Shown here piece by piece: positions 34,788-45,764 of a stretch of DNA of 64,000 nt. A program made the translations under genes and the position numbers. The stretch spans positions 434,001-498,000 of the forward strand of contig JABSSW010000001.1 of the NCBI GenBank assembly GCA_018902385.1, in the 5' to 3' direction. How positions within the stretch are numbered: position 1 is the stretch's first letter; every line of letters begins with the position of its first letter. The notes under the pieces are model-generated. The model made no database searches and had not been told where the DNA came from. It was given only the letters and a program-made list of their open reading frames with translations. This stretch comes from Physcia stellaris (Eukaryota > Ascomycota > Lecanoromycetes > Caliciales > Physciaceae).

Positions 34788-36614
34788 ATGGCTGCCGAGG
34801 AGGACTCCGCAGCTCCAGTAGAGTGGATTTGGTCTGCGATCCAGAAAAACCCCTACGAGCCGGGCAACTATCTGACAAGAGCAGATCAGTATGAACGACT
34901 TGGGTATCCCGAACTGGCGGCAGGCGACGCCTATAAAGCACTCCTATTGAGCGACGAGATTCAAGATGACTGCGGAGAGTATCATGAAAATGTCATTGAG
35001 GCAATTGAAGTGGCCATGCAAGAGATCAATAGTCCTAGTGGAGAACGGACGAGAATGCTTTGTCAGGGCACAGCTTTCATTCCAAGGCAAAACAATCGAG
35101 ATTGGGGAAGCGAAGAGATTGATGGAGAGATGAGTCGAGATCACTTGTACCTTGCTGAAAGGGTCGCACACGAAAGTTTTCGGATACTGAGTCGAACGTT
35201 AATGGAATGTGGATGTCTCAAGAGTGCTTATGATTTCGCTAGCCGTGGTCTCCAAGCTTTTCCAGGTGATAAGCAATTCCTAAAGATTCAGACTCAGATT
35301 GTCAAGACTCGCCGAGCTCCTCAAGGACAGCAAGACCAACATGCGGCGCATCATTTGAAGACCACTTCAACCATAGAGCTGCAAGACCGAGGCTTGGTCC
35401 GTCGGGAGCTCTATGCTTGGAATCGACACGATCCTGACCGTTTCGCAGTTGAGAAGTTAGCGGAGCTCAGTAGTCGTCTGAAGGAAGTGGCGCCAAAATT
35501 AGAGGTCAGGGCTATGAGGCTTCCATTGCTGCACAATAAAGCTTCGCAAGCGGATAGGGAGTCTAGCGAAATACTTGACGAGCCATATGTTCAAGCTTAT
35601 ATCACACAGCTCGGCCTCTTCGCTACTGAAGATATCGCGCCCCACGAAACGGTACTTCACGAGCGTTCAATGTTAGCTGCAAATAACCGGCTTTACGACG
35701 TCCTATGCGATGCATGCTCCGCACCCCTACCGCCCATATCACCAAATGCGCCTCCCCTCCCCTCATGTCCTGACTGTGAAGACACAATCTTCTGCTCCAC
35801 AACATGCCAATCGCTAGCCCTCGACCTCTACCACCCAGCCGTCTGCAACAAGCTCGACTTCGACATCCTAGCCAAAGACCCATCACCCGAAGCCTCCGCC
35901 ACCGCACTCTATCTCGCCCTCCTAGGCCGCGTCCTCGCCATGTCTGTAACCCAAGATGTGCATCCCCTCGACCTTCCCGATATCAAGTACCTCTGGGGCG
36001 ACTTCACCTCCCCTGAACTCAACTTACCCGCAGCTCCCGTCGCCCGCAAGCTCCCATTCACCTTCCACGACAACATCCTCGCACCCCTGCACATGCTCGA
36101 GAAAATGGACATCGACCCCTTCGCCAACCCGCACTTGTGCGACACCTGGATCATCAACACGCTCTATGCGAAATTCAGGGGCACGGCCAGCGCAAGGTTT
36201 AGCACGGATCCGAGGTCAAGGGTTAAGGGGCCTGAGGTGTGCGCTGTGCATCCGATGTGGTGTCTTGCGAACCATAGCTGTGCTCCGAACGTGAAGTGGG
36301 AGTGGGGCGGGGAGATTCGGTTTGAGGCAAGGGGTGGGGAGGATGTGATTAGGTGGGGAGAAGGTACGGGGGAGGGCGAGAGAGAGGGAAAGGGAAAGGG
36401 CGAGGAGGAGAGGTGGAAAGGAGGGATTAGGAAGGGGGAGGAGGTCCTGAGTCATTACTGTGATGTGGATTTACCGGTTAAAGAGAGGAGGGAGTGGATG
36501 GTTGGGACCCTGGGTGGGATGTGTATGTGTCAGAGGTGCGTTTGGGAGGAAGACCAGTTGGAAAGTGTGAGGAAAAATTTTAAAGGATTTGGAAATCCGG
36601 ACGTTTGGGTATAG
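34788..36614 (+). CDS. TPR-SET-MYND lysine methyltransferase-like protein
   Basis: Single exon, about 608 residues, start ATG 34788 (MAAEEDSAAPVEWIW). TPR-like helices occupy residues 15-165 (NPYEPGNYLTRADQYERLGY is repeat-like). A SET domain begins near residue 270 (LGLFATEDIAPHETVL). It is interrupted by a zinc-binding MYND finger (CDACSAP, CPDC, FCSTTC, and a closing H-C pair) and resumes with the core WCLANHSCAPNVKWEW and a late LSHYCDVDLPVKERR. A post-SET cysteine cluster CMCQRC ends the domain. The catalytic NHS-CxPN motif is present, so activity is plausible; histone or non-histone substrate is unknown. A Gly/Glu/Lys-rich insert near residue 535 is coded by a polypurine tract. The coding strand flips from C-rich to G-rich near 36190. 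Confidence 0.88.
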   Translation: MAAEEDSAAPVEWIWSAIQKNPYEPGNYLTRADQYERLGYPELAAGDAYKALLLSDEIQDDCGEYHENVIEAIEVAMQEINSPSGERTRMLCQGTAFIPRQNNRDWGSEEIDGEMSRDHLYLAERVAHESFRILSRTLMECGCLKSAYDFASRGLQAFPGDKQFLKIQTQIVKTRRAPQGQQDQHAAHHLKTTSTIELQDRGLVRRELYAWNRHDPDRFAVEKLAELSSRLKEVAPKLEVRAMRLPLLHNKASQADRESSEILDEPYVQAYITQLGLFATEDIAPHETVLHERSMLAANNRLYDVLCDACSAPLPPISPNAPPLPSCPDCEDTIFCSTTCQSLALDLYHPAVCNKLDFDILAKDPSPEASATALYLALLGRVLAMSVTQDVHPLDLPDIKYLWGDFTSPELNLPAAPVARKLPFTFHDNILAPLHMLEKMDIDPFANPHLCDTWIINTLYAKFRGTASARFSTDPRSRVKGPEVCAVHPMWCLANHSCAPNVKWEWGGEIRFEARGGEDVIRWGEGTGEGEREGKGKGEEERWKGGIRKGEEVLSHYCDVDLPVKERREWMVGTLGGMCMCQRCVWEEDQLESVRKNFKGFGNPDVWV

Positions 36615-36829
36615 ACATGTCGGCGTATGGGATTGGAATAGACGTTGTAAAGCGGCAACATCTTCGTGTTCACCGCACCATAAATAAAAATGTTGATTCT
36701 CAGGACTTTGAGATCAAAGTGGCACTAATAACCAGCACTTGAAGAAGCCGCCAGTAAGCCAAATAGTGGAGAATCGAGAAAGGCCAGGGGATATGGATCT
36801 TCAAAGGGATTCTGACAATGGATACCCCA
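36615..36829. other. Short convergent intergenic region
   Basis: 3' ends of the SET-MYND and OXNAD1-type genes; no other feature. Confidence 0.5.
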
Positions 36830-38151
36830 TCACCACCACTTCTCGCACAAGACTCGCTCCTTGCACATTCCTTGCTGACTATTTAAGAATGCCACAACCT
36901 CATCTGTCATTGCCGGCGGCCCGCAAACGTATGCAACAGTGTTGTGTCTCTTCTCCTCTGGGGGAAGACAACTAATAAGATCATTGGGCACGAATCTGCG
37001 TAGGGCCAGGCGCAAACAGGGAAAAGCTGCAGTCTGAGGCACAATATCGCCTTTGGGGGATCCGTCGCCGGTGAGGAAGAGGCGGAAGTCGAGATCTGGC
37101 TGACAAAAGATTTTGTTAAGCCGGTCAAAGAAGAGGATTTGGCTGACGTGTTGTTGAGGGGTGCGTACTGAGTATATCAGACGTACAGACGATGGAAAGG
37201 CCTTGTTGTAACTAAGGTGGGATAGCATTGATATCAGGGGACTGGCCCAATAATAAGCCTCTGCTCGGTAGCCGTCAAGTTATTGAGAGCTTAATACTTA
37301 CTTTATACCCACTCCACCAGCTACAAGCAGCAAGGTTTCAACGGATTGTTTTCGGATCTTAGGAGGCGGCCATACGAAGCTGCCACCTACTCGAAATCTC
37401 AACGGAGAGCCGATGATGGAGCGTTCGGGTTGCCATAGCCAAGCTGAAGCTGGGTTGTTGGACTTCTGGACGGCGAGCTCTACGTATCCGGTGTCGCCAG
37501 AGCCTTTTGGCTGGGCATCCTCTGGGGTCGACGTGATCTAGGAGAAATGGTCTTAGGACATGTGGTCCTGGAGTACTATCATAGTATCTACAGAGATATG
37601 GCTCTTGTAAAATTGGGCATTTGCAAAGAAGGAGGCAAAAGTAGAAAGACCTACAGTGAATCCTCCTGCTTGCGACAGCCCTGGTATGAACAAGTCCATC
37701 CACTGGCCGGGCAGAAAGCGTACTAAGTAATGAAATATAAGTCAGCCTGCCCCAATCCGTCTCGTCTGAGCAAAGGTCGCTGGACAAGCTGGCGAGAGTA
37801 CTCTCTCACTATACGCTGAAACGAGATGGTACCTATCTTAGAAGTTCTGGACGGTCTCAAATACAATAGTCGCACATCTTCGTTGATATTTACGATTTCC
37901 GAAAGGAAAGCATCGTGAACCTCGTTCTCACGAGGCTCGGCTGCAGTCCGCTGCTCGTGAGAAGTACTCATTTGCCTTGGACACCACAGCCCGATCTTCT
38001 CAATGAGTTGAGAAGGATAATTCGATACCAATCCTTGATCAGAAAGAAGGAGTCGACCCCTGGTGACAGGCTTGAGGGATATGGATAGATTGCGGCAGCA
38101 TAGATCTCTCGAAGCCACGCTTCGAGTTGTTCGAGCCGCAAAATTTATCAT
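36830..38151 (-). CDS. OXNAD1-type NAD(P)/FAD oxidoreductase, probably mitochondrial
   Basis: Four exons, 37833..38151, 37655..37722, 37302..37537 and 36830..37241, give 344 residues. The start at 38151 opens an Arg/Ser-rich, acid-poor stretch (MINFAARTTRSVASRDLCC) typical of a mitochondrial presequence. A ferredoxin-reductase-type FAD domain follows: FLPGQWMDLFIPGLSQ crosses intron 1, and SPLRFRVGGSF is in exon 3. The NAD-binding domain has LLLVAGGVGIN joined across intron 3, LIYSVRTPQQ, and the family-typical CGPPAMTDEVVAFLN near the C-terminus, ending CEKWW. The partner and substrate of this family are not settled. Divergent from the thioesterase gene with a 226-bp shared promoter. Confidence 0.88.
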
Positions 38152-38377
38152 TGGGGAAGATAATGCAGTATGCTCCAAGGCTTTCTGTCATATCCTCCCT
38201 CGTCCGTTGGCAATTGTTGTGGCTTTCATCTTATGATTTGCTTGGCTCGCTCGGCTCCTGTTCGATTGGTTGTAGGGTTGTAGTTTCTAGAACTAGGGTT
38301 ATGGCAGTCTGGCTCCAGGTTGGCTCGTTGGTCATCGTCTCTGATCCTTTCACTCGAATTCTTGCACTTCATGCATT
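38152..38377. promoter_or_regulatory. Bidirectional promoter, OXNAD1-type and thioesterase genes
   Basis: 226 bp between divergent ATGs. An inverted CCAAT box (ATTGG) is at 38265..38269. Both products appear to have mitochondrial presequences, so shared control is plausible. Confidence 0.45.
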
Positions 38378-39886
38378 ATGTGTCCTCGAATTGCGAATGA
38401 CTTCTCTCGAAGAATAATTTTCAATCGGCGTTCCGATTTTCCTCGCCTCTCCACAGCCGCCTCAGCCTCTGACTCACCCAAACATGATGACCCTCTCCCT
38501 GCTCGCTGGCTCCCAGATCTTAAGAAGCGCATTGGAAAATGTATCATATTCGGGCTTCGTCCTGCGCAGGTGGACGAAGCGGGCAAAATTCTGAGAGTAC
38601 TCGCGAGAGACTGGAGAGAGCTGCTTGCAGGGAGTGAGGGTTTCTTGGTGGGAAGGGGTCGGGCAGGCTTGGAAAGACATAAGGTCGTGTGGGGGGAAAT
38701 GGTGTGTATCTATCATGCCAAATGCGTGGCGCTGAGGTAGATTCAATATTGACTTTATATGATTATAGGATTCTATGGTAAGACTCAGTGTCCCCTTTCA
38801 GTGGGCTTCGTGATCCATCTTTTTCAATATTCTCTGCTGTACTACAGATCTTGTCACAATGAGTTGATCTCCTCATCAAACAATTACAGAATCAATCTCC
38901 CTGTCCTTACGCTATAAGTGCAATGACTTTTGCTCTACAGAGGTAATCTCAACGTGACTAGACATGTCTTTTGATATAGAACCCGATCAGCATTGATTTC
39001 TCCCTTGATTCCGCTATCATGATATATAGGTTAGGAGGTACCCGAGTTAATGATATCTAGGGTACGGATTCTAGCTCATGGCTAAAAGTTACCAACCTTG
39101 CGGTTCCCTGACAGCTCATATTAAGGACATGTGAATAACGTACGATATAATTACTGGGCTGAAAGCGCACGCGTGAACTGGATACAAAATTTTGCAAACC
39201 AAGACACCCCGAACAAGAAGGCATGGTTGGAACTCTTGACGCCTAGAGGCAATGGCCTGATTCTTCGGAGCATCAGGTGAGTTTTTGAATCCGTTCAACA
39301 GCTTCGCTAATTATTCTTCGGAGCAACAGGACTGATTTCAAATTTGTATGTTTTTGAGATATCTGAAGGACCAGGCAAGACTCCGAGACTAATAATCTAT
39401 CCTGTTTAGCCAATGAAATGGCCAGATGTAGGTATTTTTCAGGTCGATCTGGGTTTTCTGTTCGCTGCATTTATGCCTCACTTCACCAGGGATTACCTTT
39501 GCCTAAGCTATGTACTCGCCAGAGCATGGAATGGCTGACACTAACATCATCACCAGCATGTCTCTGTATACCACAAATTACGAGAAGCGCCAACAAGCTC
39601 AACTGAAGCATTTGCCCTAGATGTCCTTATCCTCTCGGAACGGCACCAACGCCCAGCAGCGCGCTGTGTTGAGGAAATCATGGTATACGATTATCAGAAA
39701 GGGGCTAAAACGCCTTTGGAAGCATTCATGTTGGGGAAGTTCGAACAGACATGGGAAGCGCAGGAACAGGCAAGGATGCACAACGGTACGAGTATCCGCA
39801 AACTCATCGAAAAAGTGGAGAAGCTGGAGAAGGAAAGCTGGGACAGGGAGGGCGCAGTCGAGGACATGGGTGGTGGAGGAGGATGA
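38378..39886 (+). CDS. Hot-dog-fold (4HBT) acyl thioesterase-like protein, one apparent frame break at a splice junction
   Basis: Six exons: 38378..38701, 38769..38777, 39126..39276, 39330..39345, 39410..39427 and 39557..39886. The N-terminus is presequence-like (SRRIIFNRRSDFPRLSTAAS). The hot-dog core reads VVWGEM-DSM-GHVNNVRY-NYWAESARVNW, the signature of the YbgC-like group where Asp and the GHVNN loop form the active site. Later parts are LELLTPRGNGLILRSIR, TDFKF-PMKWPD-HVSVYHKL, and a C-terminal helix. The DSM-to-GHVNN junction fails by one base with GT-AG splicing (exon 38769..38777 to acceptor 39125). If ATGG-TAAG were ATGGG-TAAG the frame would close at 282 residues. The intron there, about 348 nt, is unusually long for this window. 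Substrate is unknown. Confidence 0.82.
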
Positions 39887-40632
39887 GGCTCGGTGAATTG
39901 TGTGACAGGATGACTCAAGTTTCAGGGCAACAGCTGAAATAATGCATCCTCCTTAGGCTTCGTGTTATCTCTCGCCGCATTGACCGCACGCTGATCTTGG
40001 AGCTCAAGGCCAGGGACAATAGCTGGGGACTGGCCTGTGCGATACGCGCTCGATTCAGAGTGGTTTTTAGCATGCGGTCTCGTGGTACATATTCGCGGAA
40101 GCCCACTCTAGGTATCATCTTACTTTACTGCGTAATATGAGGTAGACAGTTATAGATGGGCTTGTGGGACATGTATTACTACCTCAAACGCCCCAAATCA
40201 TTATTAAAGCATGAAATCTGTCCAATGTGCAAGGTGTTCACCCAAATTCAAGGTTTGAACACCGTGTCGAAGATTAGATTCAATTAGCAAATGCATCTGA
40301 CCACTGACGCAATCCCAAATCGTCCTCGTCTGGAGATCAAACAGCATCAAAATACCTACAGCTGTGTCATACTTGAGCTGCTGTGCCCACAAATCCAATT
40401 TTCGCGAATTTAACAATCTGGCAAAACCCCACTGACCGGAGCTTGGCTTGGCGATAGACTAGGCGACTCCTCGAAGTACCTAACAAACAAGATCGTCAAT
40501 ACCATCTACCTCTGTTGATTAACATAGCCCATCAGGTCTATCGCCAATAGATAGTGGTAGCATCGGTCCAGAGCTTCATGATACGCTACTTCTTACAGAG
40601 CAAGCTGGCTGCGATCGAGCCCTGAAGGCTTC
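39887..40632. other. Intergenic, 750 bp
   Basis: A 70-codon minus frame at 40204..40416 has no recognisable motif. It includes the upstream region of the AcrB-like gene. Confidence 0.4.
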
Positions 40633-43491
40633 ATGCCCCGAGGACCCAAGAAGACCGCACATCAGCACAATAATCGTCACGAGAATGGTATCGTCGCTCC
40701 TGGCAAGAGGATAACGAGACAGAAGTCGAATGGGCACATAAATGGAAGCACCGATGGAAGCCCTCAGCCAAGCACTCCGCCTTCCGCACCTTCCACCGAC
40801 ACGCACGTGCCCGACAGACGTACGAATGAGTTCAAGGGTGCCTTCAAGGAGTCTGAAGAGCATGATGGCAGAGAGTCTGGAGAAATTTCAGAAGATTTGG
40901 GCCCCCTGGTTAATGGTTGCTCGAGCGTGCAGCTGGGTCGCAATCACCGAAGGATCGATGTCAATGCTGCAAAAAGCGCAGCGGTCCATGACTGTGGCCC
41001 ACTGAGTCTTGCTCTCACGATATTATGGTCCTGTCCCATTGGCGATACATTGGCTATCTTGATCTTCTTGCTCTCTTTACCACCAACGATCCTCACTCTC
41101 ACCAACACGTTGTTCGCCATATTGACCTTCATGCCACCCGCTACTTCGTTGTCGTCCTTTCCTACAAACTTTAGTGAGGTTTTCCAGGGCTCCAGCGGTG
41201 CACCATCCTTTGCTACAATCATCGCGACGGATATCATAGGATTGGTGATGTGGCTCGTTATATGGACACCTGTGCAAGTCCTTGCGCTCGAATTGGCACA
41301 GGCTGTGGTCGCGACCACTTTGGGCGGAGGAAACTCGGTCAAGAACAAGGGGTCGGATCACACTATCGTGTGCATGGGAATCGTAATAATCAGTCACATT
41401 GCTCGTCATAAATGGGTACAGAATCGGTTTTTTGGTCACGACTGGACGGTCCGTTTGTCATCCTTCTCCAATCTACCCCTTGGTCCAGTGGAGTTCCTCA
41501 GCGATGATATACATACTAGCAATACCTTTTCCGCCTGGTTTCGACTGCTGGTTACTTTACATATTCTCGTACAAGGTATCGTGCATGTGGTTCGGCGATG
41601 GTATGCCAGAAGGGGCCATACTCCAACCGCGACCGTAAAGAAGAAAGCCGATTCAGAAATTACCACTGGCTCATCTAATCGCTCGGATGGGATGCCTGCT
41701 CCGGGTCCTACTCCCACAATACAAGGCGCTCACCAAGATCCTATCACTAAATCTTCACTACCTAATGCTAGGGAAACGAAGGAGAAAAGCAATAAGAAGA
41801 AGAGGAAACAAGGAACTTATGTTAGAAGCCAGCAGCCGCTATGGGCCGCATTTGCTGCTACGAAAGTCACCGTTTGTCGAGAATTTGATCAGTCAAAGAT
41901 GTTACAGGAAGCGGCTATATCGAATGCTACCGACTCGAGGAATCTGGGTGATGCTCCTTTCAAACTTGAAGAAGGTTGTGTTTGGATTACACAGATACAC
42001 CTACATAGCTTTTCCTTTGAAGCCAGCTACTTCCCCCGCAAAACAGAATCGGATGCCACTGAGATTCCAAAGCCGACAATCGGTGCTGGTGTTGACCAAT
42101 CAAAGCCGTTTTTCGTCCGCATAAACGGCGCTGACTGGGGCTCGACAGCGATACGTAGTATTTCAAAAGAGGAAATCAAGGACGTGAGCGCGGATCAGAC
42201 CTGGGAAGGGGAAGTATTTGGACTTTCCCCGTCCTCAAGTTATATCTGCAGCTTCGTCCGGTGTGAGGATGGCGTGGAGTTCTTCTCTACGAGCGTCTCT
42301 ACGCCATCCCCCTCCCCACTTGACCAAGGTATGACTCCTTTCAAGTTTTTTGTGGCTTCTCCACGACGACGAGCATCTAATGACCTCCACAGACACATCC
42401 TTAACCGTCACGGCTCCCCTCAACCACCCCGACCATCCTCTCCATCGTCTCCTGCGACTACTCTCAGAAACTCTTTAGCTGCGTGCGAAGCTACCAAAAC
42501 CGAATACCAGACCCGTCTAAAGCGATTAAAAAAGGACAACAAAGCTGCCTGTGCGTCACTGAAGAAGGAGAATGACATTCTCAGGGGCAAGATCACCAAA
42601 ATCACAGCGGAAGATAAGGGTCATCATACTCGACACAAGCAATGGAACCAGCAATCACGTCAAGCCGATGAAGCAGTCGCTGCAATGTCTGACGAGCTTG
42701 ATTCGATCGGCTGCATTCCAGAAGAAGATCAAGAGCAGTGGTCTTCAAGGAAGTTCGCATGGGAGGCAGAAGGAAATCGGCAGTCTGATGCTCAACGCGA
42801 AGTCGCAAATTGCAAAGAATCTGCCCAACAAGAGAAGGCTGCCCTTCAGGGCGAAGCAACAAGCACACAGCAGAAGCGTGAGCGATTGACAACACGAGTC
42901 ACAAAGCTTCAGGAGCAGCTTCAACGCCTTCAGTCAGCTAATGCTCAAGGACTCGACGAGAAAGAACGCAGACAGGCAGAGCTGGCCGTAAAAGCCGAGG
43001 ATCACCGCCAGAGTGAAGAAAGAAGCCAAGCGCAGATAGCTAGTGTGCAGAGGTCCATCGAACTTGTACAGCACAGTATACAGCAAGCCATGCAACAAAC
43101 TCTCGTATATTCGAACGCATTCCATCAGCAGCAGATGATCAATGCCACAGTGGACGATTTAGCTATTCCCGAGTCAGAGTTCTCCAATACAGCTTTCCAC
43201 ACTTCAACGGGTTCTGGGTTCAATTTTCCAGCCATTGGACATTCAGAGCAAGCTACTGTGCGCAGCAAATCTGCGTCCCTTCGTCACGACATCCGACCAC
43301 GCTCGACCTCGCTCCTTTCAAATGAAACCGGTGGACCCAATGAGTTCGACGACCAAGACCCTGCGCCGCCGATGCCCTCGACACAGACCATTGGAAAGAT
43401 GAGTGGCAGGAAGCAGAGCGGAAGCGCTGGCGGACATGGTATTATTCGGTTGAGCCCTACGAACAAAAGCGGTAGTCCTGTATGGAATTAG
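40633..43491 (+). CDS. AcrB-like ubiquitination network signalling protein
   Basis: Single exon, 952 residues, start MPRGPKKTAHQHNN. A basic disordered N-terminus of about 115 residues precedes hydrophobic helices at roughly 122-165 and 190-230 and a third near 300-325 (FRLLVTLHILVQGIVHVV). A cytosolic beta-rich part follows (PFFVRINGADWGSTAIRS, WEGEVFGLSPSSSYICSF), similar to a fibronectin-III fold. A long coiled coil covers about 605-830, and the tail is Ser-rich and disordered. This order matches Aspergillus AcrB as I remember it, a protein linked genetically to the CreB/CreC deubiquitination system and to acriflavine resistance. The biochemical role is not established. Frame intact. Confidence 0.85.
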   Translation: MPRGPKKTAHQHNNRHENGIVAPGKRITRQKSNGHINGSTDGSPQPSTPPSAPSTDTHVPDRRTNEFKGAFKESEEHDGRESGEISEDLGPLVNGCSSVQLGRNHRRIDVNAAKSAAVHDCGPLSLALTILWSCPIGDTLAILIFLLSLPPTILTLTNTLFAILTFMPPATSLSSFPTNFSEVFQGSSGAPSFATIIATDIIGLVMWLVIWTPVQVLALELAQAVVATTLGGGNSVKNKGSDHTIVCMGIVIISHIARHKWVQNRFFGHDWTVRLSSFSNLPLGPVEFLSDDIHTSNTFSAWFRLLVTLHILVQGIVHVVRRWYARRGHTPTATVKKKADSEITTGSSNRSDGMPAPGPTPTIQGAHQDPITKSSLPNARETKEKSNKKKRKQGTYVRSQQPLWAAFAATKVTVCREFDQSKMLQEAAISNATDSRNLGDAPFKLEEGCVWITQIHLHSFSFEASYFPRKTESDATEIPKPTIGAGVDQSKPFFVRINGADWGSTAIRSISKEEIKDVSADQTWEGEVFGLSPSSSYICSFVRCEDGVEFFSTSVSTPSPSPLDQGMTPFKFFVASPRRRASNDLHRHILNRHGSPQPPRPSSPSSPATTLRNSLAACEATKTEYQTRLKRLKKDNKAACASLKKENDILRGKITKITAEDKGHHTRHKQWNQQSRQADEAVAAMSDELDSIGCIPEEDQEQWSSRKFAWEAEGNRQSDAQREVANCKESAQQEKAALQGEATSTQQKRERLTTRVTKLQEQLQRLQSANAQGLDEKERRQAELAVKAEDHRQSEERSQAQIASVQRSIELVQHSIQQAMQQTLVYSNAFHQQQMINATVDDLAIPESEFSNTAFHTSTGSGFNFPAIGHSEQATVRSKSASLRHDIRPRSTSLLSNETGGPNEFDDQDPAPPMPSTQTIGKMSGRKQSGSAGGHGIIRLSPTNKSGSPVWN

Positions 43492-44007
43492 TATCTTGAT
43501 CCTGGAGCTACTGATTGCATTCCTAGGCACATTAGTGATGATCGTATGTCAGCCATTGCATTTGTAACTCATTTATACGATCGACGAGCGTAAGACAGAT
43601 CTGGCTATCCTGTGACAGACTCTTTTTTCTCGATCTCGTCTTTCATAGGTAATTCTGTCTTTCCTTACGATGCCCCAGAATGCCCTGCCCAATCCATCAC
43701 ACTTGGGCACCCTATGACGGCTGAAAATCTCGAGGCATATGTGATTGCGGAAATTGTAAGACGACTGAGCCACTGACTTTAGTACAAACAGTTGAGCTTT
43801 GGGCTTGTCAAAGCCGCGAAGGTGCTGGCCCCTTTTGTTTTGAACCCTGAGACCTTCCTTCGTCATGAACACTCTTAGTGTTTTTCCTCATTCAGAACCA
43901 CTTGCACCTTCTCACTCTTGATATTTCGCGCTTGCTCCAAATCTCGAAACTTTGATCTTGTAGTTGCACCTACCTCGAAGACGTACGAGCTTCTTTTCAT
44001 AGCCCTC
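43492..44007. other. Intergenic, 516 bp
   Basis: Open frames on both strands are judged non-coding. The + strand frame of the next gene is open from 43918 but has no ATG before 44008. Confidence 0.4.
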
Positions 44008-45626
44008 ATGCTATCATTACGCACCACTTCTCCACTTGCGAGACAGGGCGAACATCACTTTCATATTGAGAACTCACCATCCCCATCAAAAGCTCTTCCA
44101 CAAAATCCTATAGATCGAATTAACGTCACCTTAAAGCAAGCACCAGTACCGCATGTTAAGCAGGACCCACGTCACCATGGTCGTGTACCAGGGCATGACA
44201 CATTGTTGAGCACCCACTCAAAACCTGAGGCCAGGACCGAGCAAGATACACCCAGCCGTGGGATTCATTCACCAAACGCTCTTCGCATACAGTCATTACC
44301 TCCTTTCTCTGATCACAACCCCCGCCAATCTCTCGTTGATACACCTTCTGTCGATATTACCTCTGGATCAGGAGAGAGACTTTTACCTAGTGCTTTGTCC
44401 CAGTATCACCAGAGTATGGGCAACAACGCATCGACGATGCTTCGGAAGAGTCGAAGCAAAATCTTCAGGGAACAAGCAGACTCCCCGGAAACTACTGTAT
44501 GTGCTCAAAAGTCTTTGTTGCTCCTTCGGCTCGTCGCAGCTTCGGCACGTATCCTAAAACTGGCTACGCATCCACCGTCTCTTACCTACATAGCTAGAGA
44601 CCTTTGATCAGACTTTCTGAATCAGAATAGGATTGACTAAAGGATCTTTGATAGATCTCTGACGCCGTGCCATCGCCTCCTCGCCTCCTAGCACGGCCGA
44701 GCACGATATCTCCGTTCCGTTTCGGTACCCCAAGATCTAGCACTGTCAACTTCCGAAAGGACGAAGAGGGATCAACCTTAGCAGGCGAGCCTTCCCCTAC
44801 ACGGCACTCGAGGTTCCAAAAGGTGACAAAAATGGGGGAAACACCAGCAGCCATGCCGAAGCAACTCGAGAATTCAGTCACAGCATTTCCAATCCTATCT
44901 GTCACAGCACCAACTTCCGAAATTACTACTGTTGCTCCGGGCAGTATACATACGACGACTAACCGTTTGTCTAACCTCGCGCTCTCGCCGCCTCTATCAA
45001 GTCATACAAAACCACCATCACGACCAACCTCAGGCATTTCCCAGGCTCCGTCGGTGGTTCCGACCCCCTTCTCGCAGCCCCAGACGCCCATACCAATATC
45101 AGCTCCTCCACTAACGATAACTCATTTCGAATGTTATCAAAGTCACGCAAAATTGTTCAAGTTATCGAACAGGCACTATACAGTGCCGTGCATGATCTGT
45201 AAGGTCGAAAGCCGTGAAGACCACTGGAAATGCACTTGGTGCTACCTGTGGATCTGTGCAACATGTGTTGAAAATTTGCGAAAAATTGACGGTCGCTCGC
45301 TGAGCACCTTAGTTGATAAAGTGGTCAAGAAGAAGGAGAATGATTGGAAAGCAATGGGTGGAAAAGAAGAACTCGCCAAGTCAGTCGATGCTAAAGAAAG
45401 TATGTTGTTCTAGATGCCTATCTTCTATTCTCCAGTGTCCTCGTCAATATCAAGATGTGGATAGCCCTGGGTTGTGCACAATATTTCGCAGGGCTCAAGG
45501 CTTACCCAGGCGTGCAACGCTGACTCTGGTACAGGAGAAGGTGGAGAAGCTGGGCCTCAACCAAGTACTGAAGACGGGGAGGAGGCGAAAAAGCGAAGGC
45601 GGATAGCAACAATCTCAGCAAGGTAA
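44008..45626 (+). CDS. Conserved fungal protein with a six-cysteine zinc-binding motif
   Basis: Exons 44008..44496 and 44655..45413 form a frame of 415 residues. The first 320 residues are Ser/Pro/Thr-rich and disordered. A compact domain starts at THFECYQSHAKLFKLSNRHY and holds C-x2-C-x10-C-x2-C-x4-C-x2-C, enough ligands for one or two zincs, followed by a helical ENLRKIDGRSLSTLVDKV. The end is uncertain: a strong GTATGT donor at about 45401, just before the stop at 45413, could splice to an acceptor near 45535. That would replace the short tail with an acidic-then-basic one (GEEAKKRRRIATISAR) ending at 45626. I favour the spliced form because it continues the charged helical character. Function unknown. 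Confidence 0.68.
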
Positions 45627-45764
45627 AGCTGATTATCACGGGATGTGAGAAAAATATTCGACGACTTTGCTGCATCGCTGGAATACGGAATTCGGGCTGA
45701 TTTCTTGGTGGGTACGTGCTTGACAGCCGTAGTCCATAATGTACGTGTACTGGCAACACCGAGG

